DNA of 64,000 bases, taken from assembly GCF_049676595.1 (NCBI RefSeq), contig NZ_CP187259.1, forward strand, positions 1,488,001-1,552,000, in the 5' to 3' direction. This document shows positions 1 through 8,312 of the stretch, in pieces; position 1 is the first letter of the stretch, and each line of letters starts with the position of its first letter. The notes under the pieces are model-generated. The model ran no database searches. It was not told the origin of the DNA and was given only the letters and a program-made list of their open reading frames with translations. The translations under genes were made by a program, and so were the position numbers. The stretch is from Methanocella_A sp049676595. Lineage in GTDB: Archaea > Halobacteriota > Methanocellia > Methanocellales > Methanocellaceae.

Positions 1-1
1 G

Positions 2-292
2 ATCAAGGATGAGCTGGTCGAAGATTACGCGGACAAAATTAAGAATGCCCGCGAAGCACGCCACCTGACTGATGAGCAGCTGGCCGCTAAGACCGGCACG
101 AAGGTCAACATTATCCGAAAGGTAGAGCGCGGCGAACTGGCACCGGAAGATGCCCTGGTGAAGAAGCTGGAACGCGAGCTTGAGATCAAGCTGACTGAAG
201 GCGTCGCCGACGCAGACAGGGGCCAGCGCAAAGGTGAAAGCCGGGTCATGACGCTGGGCGACCTGATCAAGGTGAAGAAAGATAAAAGGTGA
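2..292 (+). CDS. mbf1: Multiprotein bridging factor 1 (MBF1), C-terminal part
   Basis: Partial gene; the first 96 codons in the window are open from base 2 to a TGA at 290-292. The visible part is a Cro/C1-type helix-turn-helix (about residues 10-65 of the fragment, with the motifs LTDEQLAAKTG and IRKVERGE) followed by the basic tail GDLIKVKKDK. This matches archaeal MBF1, a transcription coactivator-like DNA-binding protein; the family's N-terminal zinc ribbon would lie upstream of the window. It is followed by the hairpin element at 370-715 rather than by a co-directional gene. Confidence 0.85.
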   Translation: MKDELVEDYADKIKNAREARHLTDEQLAAKTGTKVNIIRKVERGELAPEDALVKKLERELEIKLTEGVADADRGQRKGESRVMTLGDLIKVKKDKR

Positions 293-369
293 GCGTTTAG
301 CGCTTGCCTTTCTTTTATACTCTTTTTAACGTAATCTTTTCGCACACTGAAAATAGATCAGCGACTCGG

Positions 370-715
370 CAATACGAACGCTGCGCTGTACGTTTCTGAT
401 TGCCCGTGTGGCGTGAGACAGCAATACGATCGCTGCGCTGTGACCGACTGGAAGCAGTCCCTTGTATACAGATCACAGATTGTTACGGATTGCACAGATT
501 GCACAGATGATATATTCGATAAGATGAATACAGCGAACCATTATAGTTCATTATCGATTAGCATCTGTGGCATCTGTCGGAATCTGTGATTCTGTATGCA
601 TGGGACTGCTTCCGGTCGGTCACAGCGCAGCGTTCGTGTACGTTCACGAGCACAGAGACAACCTGGTAAAGAGTACCAGAGTAATCAGAAGCCATCACAG
701 CGCAGCGTACGATCT
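370..715. repeat. Large nested hairpin intergenic element (element A)
   Basis: The 31-nt arm at 431-461 is repeated in inverted orientation at 602-632 with one mismatch. Pairing continues inward imperfectly through short ACAGAT/CACAGATT words (462-530 against 541-601), so almost the whole 200 bp between 431 and 632 can fold on itself around position 538. Outside this core, the word containing GCTGCGCTGT occurs again at about 379-390 and, inverted, at 621-635 and 695-710. No plausible gene is present. See findings for comparison with the elements near 20.4 and 52.7 kb. Confidence 0.85.
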
Positions 716-1358
716 ACTTCTTACCATTTTCGCCGCTCAGCAGCTGCTTTCTGGTATACCAGATGCGCTGGAAGGCCGTCACGTGGCTGAGAATACCGAT
801 CACGAGTAAAGCCCAGCCCAGGATGGTGAACTGGATGCCGTATGCTCCGATCTCTGCCGGGTAGACGAGCTGCAGGCAGGTAGCCACGATGATCAGGATC
901 ATCCTGTCGGCCCTTCCCATGATGCCGCCGTAGACTCTGCCTACACCGACTGCCTGGGCCTGAGTGCCGAGGTAGCTGGCCAGCATTACGCCTACGATGA
1001 CCATTGCACCCAGGTCCGATCGCAGGTAGCCGCCGAGGAATATGCCGCAGATCATGAAGACGTCGGCATACCTGTCGATCACGTGGTCGAGGAAGTCGCC
1101 ATACTTTGAAGTAGTGCCGTTTTTCCTGGCTATGGCGCCGTCCAGCCCGTCGAACAGGCCGTTCAATAGCACTAACAACAATGCAGCTGCCAGTATCGCC
1201 GCGTTCCCGGCAGAAAAGAAGTAGGCGAGGCCGGCGAGGGCAGCGAAGACCAGCGAGGTCATGGATACCGTGTTAGCTGAGATGTGCAGCCCGTCGAAGA
1301 TGTTGACGAATGGCTCGGTTATGAATACGAACTTCGAGCGTAAGGAATCCAGCGTCAT
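714..1358 (-). CDS. CDP-alcohol phosphatidyltransferase, probable archaetidylinositol phosphate synthase
   Basis: A 214-residue integral membrane enzyme. The family signature D-G-x2-A-R-x8-G-x3-D-x3-D is complete: D73, G74, R78, G87, D91, D95. Five to six hydrophobic segments follow or flank it (about 30-65, 100-130, 150-200). In archaea this class makes archaetidylinositol phosphate from CDP-archaeol and inositol-1-phosphate, or related ether lipids; the precise headgroup is inferred. Its start overlaps the adenylate kinase stop by 4 bp (ATGA), so it is co-translated with that gene. Confidence 0.8.
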   Translation of the reverse strand: MTLDSLRSKFVFITEPFVNIFDGLHISANTVSMTSLVFAALAGLAYFFSAGNAAILAAALLLVLLNGLFDGLDGAIARKNGTTSKYGDFLDHVIDRYADVFMICGIFLGGYLRSDLGAMVIVGVMLASYLGTQAQAVGVGRVYGGIMGRADRMILIIVATCLQLVYPAEIGAYGIQFTILGWALLVIGILSHVTAFQRIWYTRKQLLSGENGKK

Positions 1359-1861
1359 AAGAAATATGCCTCGCTAAAGTCGACGGAGCCCGGCTTATAT
1401 TTGTCGGTGCCTCCGATTATCTCCCTGATGCAGCCGGCAACCGTCTCCGGAGTTTTCTCTGTCGTATCGATCTCGTAGACGGCATCGCACTGCTCCAGCG
1501 CCTCCACGAGGATCACGTCCAGCGCCTCGGCTTCCAGGTTTTCCTCGACCTTCGCCGGGGTCCAGCCCCTGGCTTCCAGGCGCTTGCGCAGCACCACCGG
1601 GGACGCCCGGAGTACGATGATCTTATCGACCGGGAGCAGGTGGGCGACGTGGCCTTCCAGGATGGAGTCGCCGGTTAGCTTTTCCACGTAGTGGCTCAGC
1701 CCTTCTATATCTGCGATAGCCGAGTCCCGCTCCTCGTCCACTCCCAGATTATACGTGTCCTTGATGATCGCGTTAATGTCCACAACTGTAAATCCGGCAT
1801 CCACCAGCCTGGCTACTGTCGATTTGCCAGTGCCCGGCGTGCCGGTTAGCGCTATCTTCAT
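1355..1861 (-). CDS. Adenylate kinase, AK6/Fap7-like
   Basis: 168 residues when started at the ATG at 1859-1861. This gives an N-terminus beginning directly with the P-loop strand and GTPGTGKST at residues 7-15. The small NMP-binding region and the motif ARGW (LID-like, about residue 110) fit the archaeal AK6-type adenylate kinases rather than bacterial Adk. A longer in-frame ORF exists but overlaps hisC heavily and adds a non-homologous arginine-rich stretch, so it is not used. The start overlaps the hisC stop by 4 bp and the 3' end overlaps the lipid synthase gene. Confidence 0.85.
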   Translation of the reverse strand: MKIALTGTPGTGKSTVARLVDAGFTVVDINAIIKDTYNLGVDEERDSAIADIEGLSHYVEKLTGDSILEGHVAHLLPVDKIIVLRASPVVLRKRLEARGWTPAKVEENLEAEALDVILVEALEQCDAVYEIDTTEKTPETVAGCIREIIGGTDKYKPGSVDFSEAYFL

Positions 1862-2943
1862 TTGCTCCCCTTGATCTCCGCCAGCACTTCCACGAGCCTG
1901 ATGTTCTGCTCTCTGGTCCCCACTGTGATGCGGACGTACCTGTCCCCCATTTCCCGGAAGGACCCGCAATCCCGGAGGATGACGCCTCTTTTCATCGCCT
2001 CGGTCACCACATGTTTCGAGGTCATAGGGGCTGTGTCCATCAGCACGAAGTTAGCCTCGGACGGGTATACCTTAAACGGCACCTGCTCTGCCAGGAACTG
2101 CCGCTCGGCCTTCACAGTCTCCACTGTCCTGTGGTAGTGGTCCTTATCCTTCAGCGCAGCCAGCGCAGCTGCGATCGCAATCCTGCTCAGGGCGAAGGGG
2201 GTGGCGACTTTCATATACTCCTTGAAAATCCAGTCCGGCATGAATCCGAAGCCTATTCTCATCCCCGCCAGGCCCCAGGCCTTGGACATGGTCCGGCCAA
2301 TAACTACGTTGTCGCACTCCTTCATGAGCCCCAGCGCCGTCTTTCCGCCCGCGAAGTCGATGTATGCCTCGTCCACGAACACGATGCCGTCAACGGCCTC
2401 TGCCACTGACCTGATCTCGTCCAGCGAAGTCAGGTTGCCCGTAGGGTTGTTGGGCGAAGTGATGAATACAAACTTGGTTTTATCGGTGACTTTCTCCAGT
2501 AAAGCGTCGATGTCCAGGCTGAAGTCGGCACGCCGGGCACAGTACCGAGGGGTTGCCCCGCAGAATCTGGTGACGTTCTCGTAATAGGAGAAGGCCGGCA
2601 GCGGTATGACTGTCTCGTCCCCGGTTTCCAGAAACGCCCGCAAGAGCGTCTCTATCACGGCGTCCATGCCGTTGCCACAGACGATGTTGTGGACAGGCAC
2701 TCCGTACATCGCAGACAGCGCTTCCCGGAGCTCGATAGCGTCGACGCTCGGGTAAACGTGGGCATCGCAGGCCGCCTTTCGGATCGCCTCGATGGCCATG
2801 GGGCTGGCACCAAGGCAGCTCTCGTTGGACGCGAGCTTGATGATGCTCTTCTCGTCAATTCCGTACGAAGCGGCCACTTCCTCAACGTTCTTACCCGCGA
2901 CGTACTCCTTAATTTCCTGGACTGACTGCCTGGACTTGATCAC
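1858..2943 (-). CDS. hisC: Histidinol-phosphate aminotransferase
   Basis: 361 residues; PLP-dependent class I/II aminotransferase converting imidazole acetol-phosphate and glutamate to L-histidinol phosphate in histidine synthesis. Visible motifs: substrate loop ASNES (about residue 43), SPNNPTG (about 165) and the PLP-lysine region TMSKAWGLAGMRIGFG (about 226). The GTG at 2941-2943 is chosen because GGTGATC lies a few bases upstream and the protein then starts where HisC proteins usually do. An ATG 81 bp upstream would add a tail without family similarity. First gene of a three-gene overlapping cluster. Confidence 0.9.
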   Translation of the reverse strand: MIKSRQSVQEIKEYVAGKNVEEVAASYGIDEKSIIKLASNESCLGASPMAIEAIRKAACDAHVYPSVDAIELREALSAMYGVPVHNIVCGNGMDAVIETLLRAFLETGDETVIPLPAFSYYENVTRFCGATPRYCARRADFSLDIDALLEKVTDKTKFVFITSPNNPTGNLTSLDEIRSVAEAVDGIVFVDEAYIDFAGGKTALGLMKECDNVVIGRTMSKAWGLAGMRIGFGFMPDWIFKEYMKVATPFALSRIAIAAALAALKDKDHYHRTVETVKAERQFLAEQVPFKVYPSEANFVLMDTAPMTSKHVVTEAMKRGVILRDCGSFREMGDRYVRITVGTREQNIRLVEVLAEIKGSK

Positions 2944-3054
2944 TTGATCACCGCATTTAGACGAAAGACCTTCATGGTTTATAGCATTTGCGTGTTTTGG
3001 GAAGTTTGCATGGCCAGCAGGCACCTTAAGGGCCTGGCCAGTAAGAGCCGAAGG

Positions 3055-3091
3055 CTCTATATATTAATGCGACTCATATTAATTTTATATC
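3055..3091. promoter_or_regulatory. Divergent TATA boxes between hisC and albA
   Basis: A TATA-like tract near 3056-3066 reads toward hisC on the minus strand. TTTTATATC at 3083-3091 reads toward albA, with its centre about 28 bases before the albA ATG, which fits a very short or absent leader. Confidence 0.55.
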
Positions 3092-3114
3092 TACCATAGC
3101 CGGAGAACTTTACC

Positions 3115-3402
3115 ATGCCCGAGGACAATGTCATCTTCGTCGGCAACAAGCCCGTCATGAACTACGTGCTCGCCGCTGTCACCCAGTTTAACGAGGGAGC
3201 GAAAGAGGTTACCATCAAGGCGAGGGGCAGAGCGATTTCCCGGGCAGTCGACACGGCGGAGGTAGTCCGTCACCGTTTCCTGACCGACGTGCAGATAGAC
3301 AGGATCCAGATCAGCACCGAAGAGCTCGACAGCGAGAAAGGAGAGAAAATTAACGTTTCTTCCATAGAAATCTTCCTGAAGCGCCCGCAGACGTCTCAGT
3401 AA
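3115..3402 (+). CDS. albA: DNA/RNA-binding protein Alba
   Basis: 95 residues, standard Alba length. The N-terminal strand with NVIFVGNKPVMNYV carries the lysine (about residue 12) that is acetylated in Sulfolobus Alba. The rest follows the IF3-C-like fold, with KEVTIKARGRAISRAVDTAEVVR forming the central strand and helix. A dimeric, abundant chromatin and RNA-binding protein. It has its own promoter and no co-directional neighbour. Confidence 0.92.
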   Translation: MPEDNVIFVGNKPVMNYVLAAVTQFNEGAKEVTIKARGRAISRAVDTAEVVRHRFLTDVQIDRIQISTEELDSEKGEKINVSSIEIFLKRPQTSQ

Positions 3403-3430
3403 AAGCTGTTGCTGAGCCTCTGCAACAGTG

Positions 3431-3844
3431 TCACAGCACTTTCCTTATCTTCTTTAACAGCGCGTCCTTGCCCGGAAAGCCGGACCGCTCGATCGTTTTC
3501 AGTATTTCCTCCATGGCCAAAGGCTCGCCACCGATGCCCTCCAAAAATTCCTTTTCCTCGTAAGTCAGGCGGACGTTTCTGTCTATCCAGAACGCCGCGC
3601 TACGGTATACGTCCGGAGCATAAGCCACTTTCAGGGACGGCTTGACTGTGACCCGGAGAAAGTGCTTGTTCTTGAACTGGAGCACGATGAGTGTATAGGC
3701 GCCGCTACGCCTGAAGATCTCCTCGCCCTGGACCCACTGCCCGCCTGCGGCATCGTAGGCGCGGGCTGACCTGACCAGGCCCTTATTTTTCTTGTAGTAG
3801 GCGATGAACTCTTCCATGCTCATCGCCACGTCGCTCGCGGACAT
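3431..3844 (-). CDS. Conserved-looking hypothetical protein
   Basis: 137 residues, soluble, basic, with no family I recognise. It has a charged N-terminal helix (about 8-25), a central beta-rich part and a C-terminal helical region ending in KKIRKVL. Codon use matches the surrounding GC-rich genes. It converges on albA. The start is the first ATG; M8 is an alternative. Confidence 0.6.
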   Translation of the reverse strand: MSASDVAMSMEEFIAYYKKNKGLVRSARAYDAAGGQWVQGEEIFRRSGAYTLIVLQFKNKHFLRVTVKPSLKVAYAPDVYRSAAFWIDRNVRLTYEEKEFLEGIGGEPLAMEEILKTIERSGFPGKDALLKKIRKVL

Positions 3845-4235
3845 CTATATCAGAAACGGCGGCGACGCACAAATATTTATTGCCTTGAGTAAAACTTTGG
3901 GAAAAGCAGTTTAAGCCCCCTTTTAAAGGGTGAGCGGGTTGGTAGGGGATGGATTGGATTGTGCAGTTATAAAAACGGCAAATCACCCGCTCAAATGCTT
4001 ATTATGTAATCTGGTATAATAAATACTTTGCTGGTTAACCTCGAAATTTTTATCCCGGGAGTGGAAAAAGTGGGATTTATAGGCAAAAAATGCGTTTTAT
4101 AGCGAACAGTCAACCACGCACCGCTTCCCGTCCATCGAGACTACTATACCTATGATCCCGGGACCAGGTATTTATATTATTGCGAGCGGTGGCAGCAAAC
4201 AAGTTATTTATACGTTAGGGGGCAACGCAGGTACC
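3845..4235. other. Intergenic region with a possible stem-loop
   Basis: No convincing gene. GAGCGGGT near 3933 is repeated inverted as ACCCGCTC near 3986, which could close a loop of about 45 bases, and CCCTTTTAAAGGG-like sequence lies just before it. Several TATA-like tracts occur at about 3870 (minus, for the gene at 3431-3844), 4010 and 4205-4212 (plus). Confidence 0.4.
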
Positions 4236-4367
4236 ATGGAAGATCTGGTGCCTTACACGTCTGCAGCAATCGCCGCTATCGCCGTGCTGTACTTCCTGCT
4301 AGAATTCCAGTTTACCGGGGCCAGAGATTATCTGGCGAAACGGTTGCGATCGCTTGTCAAACGATAG
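4236..4367 (+). CDS. Small membrane protein
   Basis: 43 residues from the ATG at 4236. One hydrophobic helix (about residues 8-28) is followed by a basic tail rich in K and R (LAKRLRSLVKR), predicting an N-out, C-in single-pass peptide. A longer reading from 4152 is possible but includes a TATA-like tract at 4205-4212, about 25-30 bases before the preferred ATG, so the short form is favoured. Function unknown. Confidence 0.5.
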   Translation: MEDLVPYTSAAIAAIAVLYFLLEFQFTGARDYLAKRLRSLVKR

Positions 4368-4427
4368 CCGGCAAGATTCCGCATATTTTTAGCCGAATTC
4401 ATTTATCCGGGCCGTGGCAACGATCAG

Positions 4428-5477
4428 ATGATCATGACAGGTGACGTCACGGACGGCAGACCCGGACTACTGTTGCTCTCCTACGGAGACTTTTCGGAGG
4501 GGTTTCTCGACAGCCCGGAAAACCTCAGGCTCTTTAAGGACTGCTTATCCAGCTACGAGCTGCTGGAAGACTCGTATATCATGGCTCCCGAGCACGACGA
4601 GGTCTCCGGGATGAGCTGCCGCGTTGCGGATCGGCTGGCAAAAAGCACCGACGGCAAAGTCGAGTTCGCCTACCTCGGGCTGCGTCGCCCAGGCATCAGG
4701 GAAGCTTTGTATCGTACTGTTTCTGCCGGTTCCCGCACCACTGTATTTGTCGGGGGCGCCGGCCTGATCGCGCCGGGCTACACGTCGCTCGTCCACCTGC
4801 CCTCCACGCTGCGGGTTACCACCGAAGAGAACGCGGGGCTCGACGTTATCTACGCGCCCCCGGGAATCAATGCCGGAGTAGCCGCAGAGCTGGTATTGTC
4901 CTCGATTGGGCGGGCGCTGGGCTGGCGGAGCATGCCGTCGCAGCCGGCCGGGGAAACGCCCCGCCCCCGGGAAGACCTGGGTATCGTGGTCGTATCAGCA
5001 CCTGATCCGAGGCCGGCGCTATCCTCGGGCAGCCAGCCCGTGGCAGGCTATCTCGCAGCAGTGAAGGCACTTTCAGATGCCTCCCGGGCTTCCCGGGACA
5101 TTCCTGCCAGGGGCATACAGGTACTTATGTCTGCAATTACCGGGTATCTCAGGAAAAGTGGCCTGTTTAGTGCCGTGGAAGCTGGTTTCATCGATTTCTG
5201 CCTCCCGGGCCCAGAGGAAGCCCTGCGCAAGCTTGAAGCTGCAGGATCCCGGCAGATCATCGTTACAACTTCTCCTTCTCTCCTCCACCGGCATGCTTAT
5301 TCCTGGGAAACCCCCACACAGGTGCTGGAGAAGCTTAAAAATACCACCGACAGGAACCTCATCTACCTGGCGACAGATACCGCAGCACTTGCAGACTGGG
5401 TTTCCGCCATGCTGAAAATCAAGGTGCTCGGCGCCGAGTTCGATGGCATATCGCTCAAGGGTCGCCGCAGCCTGTAA
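4428..5477 (+). CDS. Tandem CbiX/sirohydrochlorin-chelatase-like protein, degenerate
   Basis: 349 residues. The first half follows the CbiX pattern: a strand LLLLSYGDF where active chelatases have LLLVGHGS, then VEFAYLGLRRPGIREAL, then TVFVGGAGLIAPGYTSLVHLPSTL where the family has a G-x-H-x2-D-I-P-like region. The second half (about 180-349) repeats a weaker version. The metal-binding histidine of the first motif is missing. I therefore read it as a chelatase-fold protein that has lost or changed its chelatase activity, not as a working CbiX. This is fold-level resemblance by eye; no cobamide gene is adjacent. Confidence 0.5.
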   Translation: MIMTGDVTDGRPGLLLLSYGDFSEGFLDSPENLRLFKDCLSSYELLEDSYIMAPEHDEVSGMSCRVADRLAKSTDGKVEFAYLGLRRPGIREALYRTVSAGSRTTVFVGGAGLIAPGYTSLVHLPSTLRVTTEENAGLDVIYAPPGINAGVAAELVLSSIGRALGWRSMPSQPAGETPRPREDLGIVVVSAPDPRPALSSGSQPVAGYLAAVKALSDASRASRDIPARGIQVLMSAITGYLRKSGLFSAVEAGFIDFCLPGPEEALRKLEAAGSRQIIVTTSPSLLHRHAYSWETPTQVLEKLKNTTDRNLIYLATDTAALADWVSAMLKIKVLGAEFDGISLKGRRSL

Positions 5478-5482
5478 AAAAA

Positions 5483-5692
5483 TTACTTTTTACTCTCTTC
5501 CGGTTCCTCATCGGCCTTGCCGGAGAAGAACAGCCTGGCCAGCAGCCACAGGCAGAAGACTGTTACCACTGCGCCGAAAATCCCCCACGTCTCGAGCTGT
5601 ATGACGCCGAACAGGTTCAGCACCAGCACAATGAACATGATGAACATTAAAATTAGTATAGTCGCACTCCAGATACTGAGCTTCCACTTCAT
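5483..5692 (-). CDS. Small two-helix membrane protein
   Basis: 69 residues with two hydrophobic helices (about 6-29 and 35-56) and an acidic-basic tail ending EEPEESKK. It converges on the chelatase-like gene, whose stop lies 5 bp away. A short T-rich tract between the two genes could terminate both. No family recognised. Confidence 0.65.
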   Translation of the reverse strand: MKWKLSIWSATILILMFIMFIVLVLNLFGVIQLETWGIFGAVVTVFCLWLLARLFFSGKADEEPEESKK

Positions 5693-5820
5693 ATGCAGAG
5701 GTAACGGATTTTTTTGTATTAAGTATGACGCTGGCCCGCAGGGGCTGACACAACGTATTTATCGTACTCGTGCAATATTTAACGCTACGATTATTTCGGT
5801 AATTCACGAGGTGGAAGCCA

Positions 5821-6558
5821 ATGCGTAACTGTTACAATCATCCCGGCATGGGTGCTGTCGCTGCCTGCGAAGCGTGCGGCAGAGGGATTTGCGCCTTATG
5901 CGTAACTCACGTAAATGATCATGTATACTGCAGGGACTGCGCGGAAGAAGAGCGGAAGAACCTGCCGGAACAGCCGGCCTCTGCCCCGGCACCTGAAGCC
6001 GCTCCGCAGCAGCCGGCGCCTCAGCCGGCCCCGGCTCCTGTAGATCCCGTAATACGCCCGCCAGAGGAGCCGCCCAGAAAACAGCCAGCTCCCGAAACAC
6101 CGGCTACTCCCGCTACCCCAGTTGCTCCGGCTACACCGGCCGCTCCCGCAGAGCCGGCACCCCCGGTAGCAATCGTCCCCGCAAAGCCCGCACAAGTGGC
6201 CCCCAAAGTGGTATCTCCAGCGCCTGCGCCCATCACTCCGCCGCCAGCCGGCACAGCAGCAAAGCCCGCCCAAAAGGAATCCCTTATCGCGGCTATACTC
6301 TCACTTATCGTGCCAGGCCTCGGCCAGGTGTACAACGGCCATATCAAGAAGGGTATCGTGCTCGCCGTCATCTTCTACGGCATGCTGGTGGCCATTTTAG
6401 CGGGCATCGTCGTACTCACAATCTCGACCGCCCTCGGCGCCATCTGCTGCGCCCCAGCCCTGCTCTTCCCGGCTCTGGTGCTGCTCTACGCAGTCTACGA
6501 TGCCTACGAGAGCGCGGAAAAGATCAACCGTGGCGTAGAAACCAGGGACTGGCTCTAA
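5821..6558 (+). CDS. B-box-like zinc finger / Pro-Ala linker / TM2-like membrane protein
   Basis: 245 residues in three parts. Residues 4-40 hold C4, H7, C16, C19, C24, C27, H34, C37 and C40, a B-box-type zinc finger pattern. Residues 45-150 are a proline/alanine-rich linker. Residues 155-235 hold LSLIVPGLGQVYNGHIKKG followed by two long hydrophobic helices, the TM2-type arrangement. The cysteine-rich part would be cytoplasmic and tethered to the membrane by the flexible linker. A metal-dependent adaptor role is likely, but the function is unknown. Confidence 0.7.
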   Translation: MRNCYNHPGMGAVAACEACGRGICALCVTHVNDHVYCRDCAEEERKNLPEQPASAPAPEAAPQQPAPQPAPAPVDPVIRPPEEPPRKQPAPETPATPATPVAPATPAAPAEPAPPVAIVPAKPAQVAPKVVSPAPAPITPPPAGTAAKPAQKESLIAAILSLIVPGLGQVYNGHIKKGIVLAVIFYGMLVAILAGIVVLTISTALGAICCAPALLFPALVLLYAVYDAYESAEKINRGVETRDWL

Positions 6559-6562
6559 AAAC

Positions 6563-6583
6563 CTTTTTCTTTTTCTAATTTGT
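6563..6583 (+). terminator. T-rich transcription terminator
   Basis: Two runs of five T and further T/C just after the stop codon of the zinc-finger/TM2 gene, the usual form of an archaeal intrinsic terminator. Confidence 0.5.
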
Positions 6584-6678
6584 GTACGTCGTGTTAACCA
6601 TTCCTGGCTAGCCGAAAAGTAATATAAATGACTAAACTCTGTGCCCTCTGCAGTTAGGGGCACGTACTAATGCGCTAT

Positions 6679-7527
6679 TCACCGGGCGAGCTTTCTATAC
6701 AAGTCTGACTCGTAGAACTGCCGGAGCTGGTAAACCCTGTTCTTGATCGGCGGGTGGGTGGCGACGAACTCCGAGACTCTGGACATGCGGTCTCGTTCGA
6801 CTTCTTCTTTGTCCCTGTACATGTGGTCGATATCTACTTTGTCTGCCAGCCGCTTTCCCAGCGCCAGCTTGGCCAGCACGAGGATGGCGGCATTCAGGTT
6901 GCGGCAGGCGATGAGGCCGCCCCGGTCGCAGGTGTATTCTCTGTGCTGCGAGCTCAGCAGCAGTGGTAAAGGTATCGTGAGCCCGAGCACCTTCAGCGGT
7001 ACCGACCAGCCGTACTTCACGTGGGCGAGCTCGTGGCCGATGATGAACGTCAGCTCATCGTCGGTCGCCACGTCGATCAGCCCGGTATTCAGGACTATGA
7101 TTTTGTTTCGGAGCCCCAGTGCATAAGCGTTGATCTGGGGGTCCTGGACTACGTACACGCCCGGGGACCGCATAGCAAGCCGGTCAGCCGCTTCTGTCGC
7201 AATCCGGTTGATCTCGGGCAGGGTTTTATCGTTCGCCTTCATGCTGCGGGATAATACGTGGTTGTAGAACCGCCACCGGGTAAAAAGGATCAGCAGAATT
7301 AGCTGCAGCACGGCGCCGATCAGCATCCCGGCGATAAAGAAGGACGAAGCCATCAGCCTCGGTATGAAAAACCTGAAGCCGTAGGTCCACCCGGCGTAGC
7401 CCAGCAGCAGTATCAGCAATAGTACGATGATCATCGGAAAGGCGAGCTTTTTAAAGTACTCTCCCGCCTCTCCCTCCGCCCTGAAATCGATGGTCCCCGT
7501 CTTCGTATCGGCGCCTGCTGCAGACAT
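6679..7527 (-). CDS. M48 family zinc metalloprotease (HtpX-like)
   Basis: 282 residues. Two hydrophobic helices (about 31-50 and 62-84) anchor it. The catalytic HELAH sits near residues 164-168, and the downstream glutamate in REYTCDRGG is the probable third zinc ligand (family form ExxADR). HtpX-type proteases degrade misfolded membrane proteins with the active site facing the cytoplasm. The order (two helices, then the domain) and the length fit. It is transcribed alone and convergent with the TM2-like gene. Confidence 0.85.
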   Translation of the reverse strand: MSAAGADTKTGTIDFRAEGEAGEYFKKLAFPMIIVLLLILLLGYAGWTYGFRFFIPRLMASSFFIAGMLIGAVLQLILLILFTRWRFYNHVLSRSMKANDKTLPEINRIATEAADRLAMRSPGVYVVQDPQINAYALGLRNKIIVLNTGLIDVATDDELTFIIGHELAHVKYGWSVPLKVLGLTIPLPLLLSSQHREYTCDRGGLIACRNLNAAILVLAKLALGKRLADKVDIDHMYRDKEEVERDRMSRVSEFVATHPPIKNRVYQLRQFYESDLYRKLAR

Positions 7528-7669
7528 CTTATACCCCGGATATAATATGCAACAATTATTATTTAATTATGTATGCCTTAATCCCGCGGGCCCGGGTCCA
7601 TGAACTCCTGATATCTCCAGGCTTGAATTTCAGAATTTTAATTCTGGTTTAAATAGAGAAAGCCTATAT

Positions 7670-7812
7670 AATATGCCCTTAAAATAACTTTTTGCAGGTA
7701 TGACTCCTGCTTATCCGCTCAAGAAATATTAACTAGCTATCCGCCGATCTACCTCATTTAACCTCCTGAACCAGATTCGGATAGCAGGCGGCGGGCGCCA
7801 TCCCGCCGCCCA
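7670..7812 (+). ncRNA. Candidate small RNA with a perfect GC hairpin
   Basis: The 356-base gap between the protease and the next gene holds no ORF. A TATA box (TATATAAT at about 7671-7678) is followed by a GCAGG/CCTGC hairpin near 7695-7711, then by a perfect 9-bp GC stem: GGCGGCGGG at 7787-7795 and CCCGCCGCC at 7802-7810, with a 6-base loop. The strand is inferred from the TATA box. It could instead be a terminator structure reading from the minus strand. Confidence 0.35.
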
Positions 7813-7883
7813 CCTCTCTATCGTTCTATTGCTTTTGCCAGTGCAGGTAAGGCTAATTCTATCCGATTGCCTGTCTGCTCCCG

Positions 7884-8162
7884 TCACCGCTCGATATGTG
7901 ATATTCCGTAGCCACTGCGTATTTTTTCAACCATATAGTCGTACGCGTCCGGGCTTTTCATCCTGATCTCCATGATCGTGCCTATCGGCTTGCTCAACTT
8001 GCAAGGCACCTGTAAGCCGCCGTGGCGCTCGCACCTGACCCGTTTTGCCAGCACAGTCTCTTTTCCCGTTTCCTCGTTGACGTATGCAGCGACAGGGACA
8101 GTTTCTTGGCCGCTACATTCAGGACAGGTACGCGTCGCTTCGTATTCGTAGACCCTGTACAT
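7884..8162 (-). CDS. Hypothetical zinc-finger-like protein
   Basis: 92 residues. An N-terminal CPEC motif (about residues 12-15) and a later CERHG (about 43-47) could form one zinc site. The C-terminal half is helical. The ATG at 8160-8162 is chosen because GGGTG lies 5-6 bases upstream; the TTG 15 bases earlier is less likely. No family recognised. Confidence 0.6.
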   Translation of the reverse strand: MYRVYEYEATRTCPECSGQETVPVAAYVNEETGKETVLAKRVRCERHGGLQVPCKLSKPIGTIMEIRMKSPDAYDYMVEKIRSGYGISHIER

Positions 8163-8312
8163 CTCTAACACCCACAACGACTACTCGCTCTGCCGGGCAA
8201 AATCTCGTTGGCCGATTTATCGCAACTAAAGCGGGTTTTTCTGAAAGATATGCGGACGGGAACCGGGGATTGGGTAGCAAGTATTAATAGCAAGAGTGAA
8301 AACCCATTTATT

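Noticed and set aside
1355..1969. Longer adenylate kinase start
   Set aside because: Adds 36 residues overlapping hisC by over 100 bp; the P-loop strand naturally begins at the internal ATG.
4152..4367. 71-codon version of the small membrane protein
   Set aside because: Its extra part contains the likely TATA box; the 43-codon version is preferred.
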